DNA of 64,000 nt from Algoriphagus winogradskyi (GTDB taxonomy: Bacteria > Bacteroidota > Bacteroidia > Cytophagales > Cyclobacteriaceae): positions 434,001-498,000 of the forward strand of contig NZ_FXUA01000001.1 of assembly GCF_900182815.1 (NCBI RefSeq), given 5' to 3'. Shown here piece by piece: positions 18,701-25,632 of this stretch. The notes below the pieces were generated by a model. The model was not told where the DNA came from, did not search any database, and saw only the letters and a list, made by a program, of their open reading frames with translations. The translations under genes were made by a program, and so were the position numbers. Position 1 is the stretch's first letter. The number at the start of each line of letters is the position of its first letter.

Positions 18701-18920
18701 GAGTACCATTCACCTGCGTTTCTATTGGTGTAGCTACCGTCTGCTCTACAGTCTTTGCATCTGCACCTGTGTAGTTGGCTGACACCGAAACTACAGGAGG
18801 AGTGATGTCTGGATACTGTGTAACGGGGAGATTTAATATAGCTAAAACACCGACCAGTACGATGACGATAGAAATCACCATGGCTGTTACTGGCCGTTTT
18901 ATAAATACATCTGATATCAT
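15747..18920 (-). CDS. RND multidrug efflux permease, HAE1/AcrB family
   Basis: A 1057 aa inner-membrane proton-driven drug exporter, the last gene of a tetR-tolC-acrA-acrB-type operon. The N-terminus (MISDVFIKRPVTAMVISIVIVL) and the full length are typical. The proton relay is present: the two Asp of GIVVDDAIVVVEAV in TM4 and the Lys of GLAAKNAILIVEFAKE in TM10. Two large periplasmic porter loops flank these. It should form a trimer docking with the adaptor at 18953 and the outer-membrane channel at 20094. Substrates are not predictable. Confidence 0.95.
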   Translation of the reverse strand: MISDVFIKRPVTAMVISIVIVLVGVLAILNLPVTQYPDITPPVVSVSANYTGADAKTVEQTVATPIETQVNGTPGMAYISSNNTSTGQMQMNVTFEVGTDINIATLDVQNRVSIAEPSLPEAVRRLGVTVRKRNPSIMMVLSITSPERTHDSKFLSNYANIFIKDALLRVNGVGDITAIGQDFSMRVWLKPDKLAQYGITAREVTAAIQEQNLQVAAGTVGSMPQYDTQAFEYPITVNGRLERAEEFDDIVLRTNPEDGSIVYLKDVARTELGQFDYGRYSTLDGEEAAILLVYQAPGSNALETAEGVYAALDELQKSFPTDMKYTVPFESVSVVEVSINEVMHTFVEALILVIIVVFLFLQSWRATLVPVLAIPVSIIGTFIFFPLLGFTINTLTLFGFVLAIGIVVDDAIVVVEAVQHYIDSRKISAKEATRLAMKDITAPVIAIALILAAVFIPVGFIPGIVGRMYQQFAITIAISVLLSAFVALSLTPALCVLLLKPSEVNENGKGLNKFFYKFNLWFERTTASYTNGVRTSIKRAPLVLILLVCVFAGTFGLFQTKPTGFLPTEDEGRLYVTLQLPEGAASNRTQAVMQKMNAILEETEGINHVTGIGGLNVINFSFKPNAATFFVQMDPWDDRKDPSLQLGGMLATLNQKFASITEGSIVVVPPPAIPGLGSTGGFSFMLEQRSATGDIKEFEGALGQFLAAANQRPEIAMAYSFFTAKTPGYHVTVDREKAKKLGVPLTEIFTTMSNYMGSSYVNDFTRYGRNFRVVAQADTAYRAGMNNLEQFYVQSSGGEAVPLSALISYEVVENAPVISHYNLFRSAEVNGNAAPGYSSGQALAALEEVAAQTLPAGYGYDFSGLSREELSSGSSTILIFALAIVLVSLLLAALYESWSVPFSVLLALPLGAFGAIIALHFLPKLDNNIYAQIGLITLIGLAAKNAILIVEFAKERVDVGMPLLQATLEAVKLRLRPIIMTSLAFILGVVPLAISNGAGAVARQTIGFTVIGGMLAATFLAIFFVPVLYVVITKIAYGKKGLAELEANYDPSKHEHH

Positions 18921-18952
18921 TAGTAAATAATCAAGTCTTATTGAAAAACGGT

Positions 18953-20065
18953 TTATTGGACTGTAGTCTGCTCAGTAATCTGAACTCCATCTCGTAGCTT
19001 TTGAATACCAGTATCCACAATTTTGGCTCCTTCGCTCAATCCAGATCTCACGACAATTTTGTCCCCTATTTGTGTTCCAAGCAGCACATTCTGCTGTTTC
19101 ACAGAATTATCATCCTGCACCACATACACGAAGTATTCTCCCATTTGCTCAGTTACTGCTCTATAGGGAATTACCACTTGTTCACCTAAATCCTGATTCA
19201 GAACCATCAAGTTTACGGTCATTCCTGCTATTAGCTCATTGTTTGGATTTGGAAATTGAACTCGCAGTGCAATTGTGCCAGATTGACGCCCTACTGCCCT
19301 GTCCATTGTAGTAAGGGTGCCATTGAAAGGATAAATACTATTATCACTAAATCGGATTCTGAAGAGTGAATCTGGGTTATCTTCTGCTCTCAGCAGTTTG
19401 TTGAACCTTGGAATCTCCCGCTCATTGATCACAAAATTCAAAGACATGGGATCATTGGAAGAAAGGGTATTCAATAATGGCTGACCTGGAGAAACCTGTG
19501 CCCCCAATCTAACTTGTGATATCCCGACTGTACCATCAAATGGCGCAGTCAATACAGAATATTGGTAATCTGTATTTGCTGATTCTAACTGTGCTTTCGC
19601 CGAACTCAGTTGAGCTTTGGCATCCAAAACCGCACTCTCAGCATGATCTAGTTGCTGCTTTGCGATAGCATCCTGCTCATCCAATCTCTTATAGCGATCG
19701 AAATCCTTGCTCAATCTGGCAAGGTTAGCTTCAGCACTTTCCACCATTGCTTTTGCCTGCTGCTGTGATGCAGCATATTTGCTTCTATCTATTTCATACA
19801 GTCTCTGACCTTTTTTAACTTCCTGGCCATCTTTCACATAAATGTTTGTGATGTATCCACCAATCTGCGGTCTGATTTCTACTTCATTCAGTGGCACAAT
19901 GGAAGAAGGGTATTCGTCTATGCCTGTTACAGATTTATTTACCACAGTATAAGTTGTGACGGCTACTGCAGCCGGTGCCTGCTGTCCCGCCTGTTCTTTT
20001 TGACCGCAAGAAAACCCTGCATAAATCAAGGCCGAAAAAGCTATGAGTTTGTATGATATGTTCAT
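18953..20065 (-). CDS. RND efflux periplasmic adaptor (membrane fusion protein)
   Basis: A 370 aa AcrA/HlyD-type lipoprotein adaptor with lipobox near Cys20 (YAGFSCGQ). It has the paired half-lipoyl motifs (VEIRPQIGGYITNIYVKDGQEVKKGQRLYEID and APFDGTVGISQVRLGAQVSPGQPLL) around a helical hairpin (about 95-165, ESAEANLARLSKDFDRYKRL). It bridges the permease and TolC-like channel. It lies 32 bp upstream of the permease gene in the operon. Confidence 0.95.
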   Translation of the reverse strand: MNISYKLIAFSALIYAGFSCGQKEQAGQQAPAAVAVTTYTVVNKSVTGIDEYPSSIVPLNEVEIRPQIGGYITNIYVKDGQEVKKGQRLYEIDRSKYAASQQQAKAMVESAEANLARLSKDFDRYKRLDEQDAIAKQQLDHAESAVLDAKAQLSSAKAQLESANTDYQYSVLTAPFDGTVGISQVRLGAQVSPGQPLLNTLSSNDPMSLNFVINEREIPRFNKLLRAEDNPDSLFRIRFSDNSIYPFNGTLTTMDRAVGRQSGTIALRVQFPNPNNELIAGMTVNLMVLNQDLGEQVVIPYRAVTEQMGEYFVYVVQDDNSVKQQNVLLGTQIGDKIVVRSGLSEGAKIVDTGIQKLRDGVQITEQTTVQ

Positions 20066-20093
20066 ATAGTATAAAATTTAAAAGGGATTCGAA

Positions 20094-21413
20094 TTAGTTG
20101 AGGGTACCTAATGCTCGCTCTAGATCAAGCTTGTCTTCCAAGACCTGATAGAATGCATTAATGTGGTTGATTTGGGCGGTTTGGAGGTCGGTTTCAGCCA
20201 CGACTAGTTCCACGTAAGCTTTGATTCCTTCATCGTATTGCAGCTTGATGATGTCATAAACATTCTCAGCCATCTCCATATTTTCTCTGATCAGTTGCCA
20301 TTCATAGACGCTACTGTTATAGTCAGCAAGTGCAGTGGAATATTCAGTCTGAATCTGGTTACTTAGATTTTCAATTTCTATTTTTCCACGATCCACCTGC
20401 AGTTCTGCAGCTTTTACTTTATGAACTCTTTTACCCCCCTGAAAAATAGGAATAGCAAGATTGACACCTACCGAAGAAATAGGAAAAGCAGCTCTGTAGA
20501 GATCTGAAAAGTTATTATTGAAGTAATTCCAATTGTATCTATAATAAGCAGACAATTCTGGAAGATAATTCCACTTTTCATAGCTAGTCTGAATCTCATT
20601 TAGTGTTTGCTGAGTCTGCAAAAGCTGATATTCAATCCGATTTTCCAGAACCAAAGGATCCGCGGTATCCTCACCGATTTTGCCGGCTGCTCCCTGCACA
20701 TCAAACTCAATTACAAAGTCTAGACTATCCGGATATCCCATCAGTTGCTTGAGGTAATCATACTTTGCCTCAAAGGAATTTGCGACTCTATTTCGATCAC
20801 TTTTCACATTGGTCAAAGCAATCGAAGCACGCTGATAGTCCGTCTTGTCTACTAGCCCAGCTTCAAATCTGCTGTACGCATCAGTATATTGCTTCTCCAG
20901 ACGATCTAGATTTTGGTCAAGAATTTTTATTTGCTCCTCTGAAAGAAGTATAGAATAAAAAGCCTTACTGACATCTACGACTGTGTTGATCTTAGCATTC
21001 TCGATGACTTGCTGCAATTGCTGCCGATAGTACTTAGAAGACTTGGAAGCAAAAAGCTGATCCCTATTGAAGAGAGTCTGGTCAGCCTGAAGTAACACAT
21101 TGGAATTATACTTTTGTCCGAAAGTAATCAACTGGTCTCCGATGATCTGCTGCTGAAGTTTAATATTATAGGCTCCTGCTGCAGAGGCTGTGATTTGAGG
21201 ATACCATTCGGCCAGATTTGATTTGATATCTCTGTCTCCGATTTCCTCATCTATCTGAGCTTGCCGGATAATCGGACTTTGCACCAGAGCGAATTCAATC
21301 ACCTGATCCAGAGTCAAAACTCCTCGTGGCACAGTACTTTCTTCCTGACTGTAGGCGGCTTTGGACATGAGTATAGCACTCAGTCCCACTAACAGTAAAC
21401 GTTTCTTAAACAT
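20094..21413 (-). CDS. TolC family outer-membrane efflux protein
   Basis: A 439 aa TolC-like protein with signal peptide (KKRLLLVGLSAILMSKAAYSQ). Two repeated helical/beta units are visible, each starting with a helix such as SSKYYRQQLQQVIENAKINTVVDVSKAFYSILLSEEQIKIL and its C-terminal counterpart RVHKVKAAELQVDRGKIEIENLSNQIQTEYSTALADYNSS. It forms the exit duct of the tripartite pump. It follows tetR by 43 bp and precedes the adaptor gene by 28 bp. Confidence 0.94.
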   Translation of the reverse strand: MFKKRLLLVGLSAILMSKAAYSQEESTVPRGVLTLDQVIEFALVQSPIIRQAQIDEEIGDRDIKSNLAEWYPQITASAAGAYNIKLQQQIIGDQLITFGQKYNSNVLLQADQTLFNRDQLFASKSSKYYRQQLQQVIENAKINTVVDVSKAFYSILLSEEQIKILDQNLDRLEKQYTDAYSRFEAGLVDKTDYQRASIALTNVKSDRNRVANSFEAKYDYLKQLMGYPDSLDFVIEFDVQGAAGKIGEDTADPLVLENRIEYQLLQTQQTLNEIQTSYEKWNYLPELSAYYRYNWNYFNNNFSDLYRAAFPISSVGVNLAIPIFQGGKRVHKVKAAELQVDRGKIEIENLSNQIQTEYSTALADYNSSVYEWQLIRENMEMAENVYDIIKLQYDEGIKAYVELVVAETDLQTAQINHINAFYQVLEDKLDLERALGTLN

Positions 21414-21456
21414 GCAATCAATAATTAGTTGGTAAGAAATTAAAAAGGTTATAGGG

Positions 21457-22035
21457 TTAGTCAGCTTTTATCCCAGCCCAGATGAGATGAGATATTTCTT
21501 CTAGATTCACATTAGTTCTAGCAAGTTTTGTTTTGAAATTCTTTTTGATCCGTACCGTCGAGGCGATATTGGTATTGACCAAAATGGATAGAACCACCGG
21601 ATTAGTTACCCGTATCGCTCCCTTATCCATACCTGACTGAAAAAACTTATGAGCCCATTCATGCCATATGTTTGGTTTATTTTGGATCTCCTCCGAATTA
21701 AAAGGTGAATTCAAAAACTGGTCATAAAACCCATGAATTGCAGGGTACTTCTCATAGAATTCAGTGAAATTTCGCCAGTAATCGAAAAATCTATTTTCAA
21801 ATTCCAAGGAGGCATCATCTCTTTCCGATATGTAGTTCATGATTTGTTGAGCCACATGTTCATAAATACCTACGATCAAATCCTCCTTATTTTCAAAATA
21901 AGTATAGATGGTTCCAGCAGCTACACCTGCGTTTTTAGCAACCTGACTTACTGGGCAGCCATGAAATCCATTTTCATACACCAATTCCAGAGCGCTTTCA
22001 ATAATGCTTTGCTTCTTGTCTATTAAGTTCTCCAT
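21457..22035 (-). CDS. TetR/AcrR family repressor of the efflux operon
   Basis: A 192 aa regulator with an N-terminal helix-turn-helix (VSQVAKNAGVAAGTIYTYFENKEDLIVGIYEHV, about 25-57) and a ligand-binding C-terminal domain. It is the first gene of the efflux operon, so repressor and pump are cotranscribed and the operon is likely derepressed by pump substrates. A near-perfect palindrome 8 bp upstream of its start is the probable binding site. Confidence 0.92.
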   Translation of the reverse strand: MENLIDKKQSIIESALELVYENGFHGCPVSQVAKNAGVAAGTIYTYFENKEDLIVGIYEHVAQQIMNYISERDDASLEFENRFFDYWRNFTEFYEKYPAIHGFYDQFLNSPFNSEEIQNKPNIWHEWAHKFFQSGMDKGAIRVTNPVVLSILVNTNIASTVRIKKNFKTKLARTNVNLEEISHLIWAGIKAD

Positions 22036-22042
22036 AAATAAC

Positions 22043-22060
22043 TGAATGAACGTTCAATCA
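22043..22060. promoter_or_regulatory. TetR-type operator
   Basis: TGAATGAACGTTCAATCA: the inner TGAACGTTCA is perfectly palindromic and the outer TGA/TCA also pair, with one mismatch pair between. This matches the common TetR/AcrR operator TGAATGAACGTTCA-like pattern and lies directly upstream of the tetR start (22035). Confidence 0.75.
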
Positions 22061-22257
22061 TTCTAAGCTGGCATTAGTTCCAGTATTTGAAAAAAATTCT
22101 TCAGAAATTTTAGGAGAGAAAAAATCCTGCACAGAATTAAAAAATAAAACAGGTGAAAATGAATGGGTTCTGTGAAATCAAACTCCATCCATACATTTAA
22201 ACCTCCATTTTAATATTATTTCAAAGTTAGAATCACTAACATTGCATTCCAATTGAA

Positions 22258-22339
22258 GCGGATGTGGCGAAATTGGTAGACGCACTAGACTTAGGATCTA
22301 GCGCCGCGAGGCATGGGGGTTCGAGTCCCTCTATCCGCA
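22258..22339 (+). tRNA. tRNA-Leu (anticodon UAG)
   Basis: An 82-nt class II tRNA. The acceptor stem GCGGATG (22258-22264) pairs with TATCCGC (22332-22338) with one G-U pair; discriminator A22339. The anticodon stem CTAGA/TCTAG (22285-22289/22297-22301) holds the loop CTTAGGA with anticodon TAG at 22292-22294. A long variable arm and the GGTTCGAGTCC T-arm are present. The 3' CCA is not encoded. Confidence 0.97.
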
Positions 22340-22341
22340 CT

Positions 22342-22375
22342 AAACCTCCCGAAATATCGGGAGGTTTTATGTTTT
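22342..22375 (+). terminator. Terminator of the tRNA-Leu gene
   Basis: An 11-bp stem (AAACCTCCCGA at 22342-22352, TCGGGAGGTTT at 22357-22367) with a 4-nt loop, followed by a TTTTATGTTTTT stretch. Confidence 0.9.
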
Positions 22376-22533
22376 TCTGGAAAATCCTTTTTTCTCCAAA
22401 AAAATTGATCCCTTATTCCACTCCGATAATCACCTCATTAGGTAGTTCTAAGGTAAATTAACTCCGATAGATGTATCTTAGCTTAGATTTCTAAGCTAAA
22501 ATTTGCTTTTTGCAGACCACCCAAAAGATAGTT

Positions 22534-23688
22534 ATGTCGCAATTTGATTCAATCAGGCCTTTTTATGACGTAGAAGCCAATGCTGCAATCCGCAAGATTG
22601 TAGATGATCCTATGCTGGAAGCCATGATGAGTTTCACTTTTCCTAACGATACAAAAGAACATTGGAAGGATTTAATGGTGCATACCCATTCCTTGCGTGA
22701 CTTTCAGGTGAATTTCATTTATCCTGGGGTTCAAAAAGTCATAGAAAAAAGCTCTGATGGCTTAAGTACAGGCGGTTTCGAGCAATTGCAGCCTAATACG
22801 GCTTACCTATTTATATCGAACCACAGAGACATCATCTTAGATACTTCTCTTCTAAACTCCTGCCTCTACGAAAACAGTCTAATTCTTACCACTTCTGCCA
22901 TTGGTGATAATTTGATCCAAAAGCCCTTTTTACACACACTTTCTAGACTGAACAGAAACTTTGCTATCAAGCGTGGGCTTCAAGGAAGAGCTTTGCTTGA
23001 AAGTTCGCAATTGGCTTCTGCCTACATAAAAAAATCTTTATTGACTGAAAATAGATCAGTCTGGACAGCACAGCGGGAAGGAAGGACGAAAGACGGTAAT
23101 GATGCGACCCATCGGGGAGTTCTGAAAATGCTTACACTTTCAGAAGAAGGCGCAAATCCATTTGGATATTTTGAAAAAATCAAAGTGGTACCAATCTCAA
23201 TTTCTTATGAATATGATCCTACAGACGTCTTGAAAATGCCAGAATGGCTAGCCAAATCCCGGGATGAAAAATACATCAAAAGTGAGAATGAGGATTTCAT
23301 GAACTTGCTTCGTGGAATCATGGGCACCAAAAAACGTATCCATCTTCAAGTGAATGGGCTATTAGATAAGGAAATTCAGGAGATCTCGAAAATGGAAATC
23401 AGTCAACCTGACAAACTCAGTAAACTGGCTGAAACTATCGATCAAAAAATCTGGGCAGGATATAAACTTTGGCCTAGCAATTATATCGCCCATGATTTAC
23501 TTTATGGAGATAATGAATATGTGGAGTTCTACTCCGAAGAGGAGAAAAGTTCCTTCGAAAAACGAATGCATGAAAAAGTGAATATGAAAAATGACTTTCT
23601 GGTGAAAAGCTTTTTGGCAATGTATGCTAACCCCGTTAACAATCAGAAGGCTGCATTGCAGACTAGTTCACCTTCATCTCTATCTTAA
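22534..23688 (+). CDS. 1-acyl-sn-glycerol-3-phosphate acyltransferase-like protein
   Basis: A 384 aa acyltransferase of the PlsC-like superfamily, from ATG 22534; a TTG at 22510 would add eight residues. The catalytic motif reads NHRDIILD (96-103), an HX5D spacing rather than the usual NHX4D, a form I associate with Bacteroidota acyltransferases. RGLQGRALLESSQLASAYIKKSL and WTAQREGRTKDGND correspond to the substrate-binding blocks. It probably transfers an acyl group to a lysophospholipid or aminolipid at the membrane. Its 3' end overlaps the convergent histidine kinase gene by 26 bp. Confidence 0.8.
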   Translation: MSQFDSIRPFYDVEANAAIRKIVDDPMLEAMMSFTFPNDTKEHWKDLMVHTHSLRDFQVNFIYPGVQKVIEKSSDGLSTGGFEQLQPNTAYLFISNHRDIILDTSLLNSCLYENSLILTTSAIGDNLIQKPFLHTLSRLNRNFAIKRGLQGRALLESSQLASAYIKKSLLTENRSVWTAQREGRTKDGNDATHRGVLKMLTLSEEGANPFGYFEKIKVVPISISYEYDPTDVLKMPEWLAKSRDEKYIKSENEDFMNLLRGIMGTKKRIHLQVNGLLDKEIQEISKMEISQPDKLSKLAETIDQKIWAGYKLWPSNYIAHDLLYGDNEYVEFYSEEEKSSFEKRMHEKVNMKNDFLVKSFLAMYANPVNNQKAALQTSSPSSLS

Positions 23689-24883
23689 ACTTAGTTCCTA
23701 CACCTAGTTTGGACTCAATTTCCAGGGTTCCATTTTGTTGGCTCACAAGCTTTTTCACCAAGTTCAACCCCAAACCAAATCCAATTTCTCCATGAGTTCC
23801 TTCGTCAGGGGATGTGCCTCCATCAAATATTTCTTCCACTTTGTCACTGCTCATCCCTATTCCATTATCCTTAACAATCAGCTCTAAAATCAAATCCAAC
23901 TCCTTTCTTTTCAGATTCATTAGCACGGAAATTTCACCTCCAGTCTTAGTGAATTTGATAGAGTTGGAAAGTAAATTCCCTAAAATCTGAAGCACATACA
24001 ATTTGGAAAATGACTCGAATTGGTTCTCCTGATCTAGTTTTACTGTAAAGTCAATATTTTTTATCCTTATCTGCGGAGCTAAAAGTCGCATGAGTGTTTC
24101 TTTCAGTTTTACCAAGTTGGTTTCTCCTTCTTTTAAATTTCGACTTCTGTTAGAATTCTCATCATAACTTTTAGACAGAATATCTTTTGATAGGTCAAGC
24201 AGGGACAAGCTACTTTGCTTAATCATATCTGTATAATCCATGATTTCCTCAGGACTAGGCGCCAATTTCTCATCAAGAATTAAATCTGCTAAACCAATCA
24301 CCCCACTTATCGGACCTCGAATATCATGTGCCAATTTCTGCTGGTTCAATTCAGCCTCCTTTACTTTATTTTTAAGGTTTGCCACCAAATTATTTACGCG
24401 AAGTCTGTCAACAATCTGCCTTGCTATCAATTTCAATAACTCCTTAACATCCTCCGAAAGATGCATCATTTGACTATCCATCACGCAAAGTGCCCCGAGG
24501 TTATATCCCTCTGGAGAAGTCAAAGGCACTCCCATATAATACCTTAGATTAGGGGCATCTTTTACATAAAATTTATTTTTGAATCGTGCATCAGTACTCA
24601 AGTCTTTCACTTCAAAACTTTCGCCGGAAAAGGGTTGAATGGTGTACTGGCAAACAGAATCCTCCCTTGGCATTTGGGTAATATCTATGCCATAGGAGGA
24701 CACACTCCATTGTGTAAATGAATCGATAAGATTGACAAGTGAAATTTCTGTCCCGCTGATTTTAGCTGCCAACTCCGTAAGATAATTTAATCCCTGCTTT
24801 GGCTCATAGTAATCTATTCCCAGATTACTTAAGGCCAAAAGCCTATCTAATTCATTCTCTTGCAAGGAAGATATTTGATTCAT
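23663..24883 (-). CDS. GAF-domain sensor histidine kinase
   Basis: A 406 aa soluble kinase from ATG 24883; a GTG at 24910 would add nine residues. An N-terminal GAF domain (about 30-160, with MGVPLTSPEGYNLGALCVMD) precedes a HisKA domain with His186 in LAHDIRGPISGVIGLADL and an HATPase domain (N box Asn307 in NLLSNSIKFT, G1 DNGIG 339-343, G2 GFGLGLNL 368-375). No transmembrane segment is evident, so it senses a cytoplasmic signal. No response regulator gene is adjacent, so it is an orphan kinase here. Confidence 0.92.
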   Translation of the reverse strand: MNQISSLQENELDRLLALSNLGIDYYEPKQGLNYLTELAAKISGTEISLVNLIDSFTQWSVSSYGIDITQMPREDSVCQYTIQPFSGESFEVKDLSTDARFKNKFYVKDAPNLRYYMGVPLTSPEGYNLGALCVMDSQMMHLSEDVKELLKLIARQIVDRLRVNNLVANLKNKVKEAELNQQKLAHDIRGPISGVIGLADLILDEKLAPSPEEIMDYTDMIKQSSLSLLDLSKDILSKSYDENSNRSRNLKEGETNLVKLKETLMRLLAPQIRIKNIDFTVKLDQENQFESFSKLYVLQILGNLLSNSIKFTKTGGEISVLMNLKRKELDLILELIVKDNGIGMSSDKVEEIFDGGTSPDEGTHGEIGFGLGLNLVKKLVSQQNGTLEIESKLGVGTKFKIEMKVN

Positions 24884-24981
24884 TTTACTACTTTTAACTA
24901 TTACTGGCACAAAAAATCTTTATTTCATTTTCCTATCCAAATGAAAAGGCAATTACTTTTTCTAAAATCAAACATCTACGA

Positions 24982-25590
24982 ATGAATAGATTATATGGAC
25001 CTCTCCTGGTGCTGTTTTTCTTAGTAATAAACATATTTCTTTTTCAGGAAAATAAAGCACTTGCTCAAACCAGCGATACAAATGTACCTGTAGGTCAAAT
25101 CCTGACACCCTTTGGTGAAATTTTGATCGCACTAGATGAGCGCACTCCTAAGCATATGGAAAGCTTCATTGAGTTGGCAAATGCTGGCTATTGGGACTCA
25201 TTGACGTTCAATCGAGTTATCCCAAACTTTGTTGCTCAGGGTGGTTGCCCAGATACGGAGGAAGGATTTACGGATCCCAAATATCTTTTAGAGCCTGAGT
25301 TTGTACCAGAACTGAAGCATGTTTATGGTGCTGTGGGTGCCGGTCGAGATGACAATCCCGGCAAATTATCTGCACGCTGCCAATTTTATATTGTTCAAAA
25401 TCCTGAGGGAATCTCCAGACTGGATGGTGATTATACGATTTTTGGCCATGTCATCAAAGGTATGAGTGTCATAGAGCAAATCGTCAGAGTAAAGCGAGAT
25501 CATACAAATGAGCCTATTAAACCTATAACATTATCCGTGAAAATAATTTACAAGGAAAAGGCTCAAGTTGAGAAAATGCGAAATTCATAA
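24982..25590 (+). CDS. Peptidyl-prolyl cis-trans isomerase, cyclophilin type, exported
   Basis: A 202 aa protein with a signal peptide (hydrophobic residues 6-21, cleavage after KALAQ). The cyclophilin domain (about 37-190) carries FNRVIPNFVAQGGC, LSARCQFYIVQN and DGDYTIFGHVIKGMSVIEQI. The usual FxMANxGPxTNxSQFF core is altered to AGRDDNPGKLSARCQFYI, typical of Bacteroidota periplasmic cyclophilins. It catalyses proline isomerisation during folding of envelope proteins. It precedes the AsmA gene by 42 bp and may be cotranscribed. Confidence 0.9.
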   Translation: MNRLYGPLLVLFFLVINIFLFQENKALAQTSDTNVPVGQILTPFGEILIALDERTPKHMESFIELANAGYWDSLTFNRVIPNFVAQGGCPDTEEGFTDPKYLLEPEFVPELKHVYGAVGAGRDDNPGKLSARCQFYIVQNPEGISRLDGDYTIFGHVIKGMSVIEQIVRVKRDHTNEPIKPITLSVKIIYKEKAQVEKMRNS

Positions 25591-25632
25591 AGCAAATTTG
25601 TCTGGAGACTTTTCACTTAATCGTTCCCCCTA

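Noticed and set aside
18288..18782. 164-codon ORF antisense to the RND permease gene
   Set aside because: The permease protein is full-length and conserved; the ORF is a shadow.
22264..22461. 65-codon ORF over the tRNA-Leu gene
   Set aside because: It runs straight through the tRNA and its terminator; the peptide is a translation of RNA-gene sequence.
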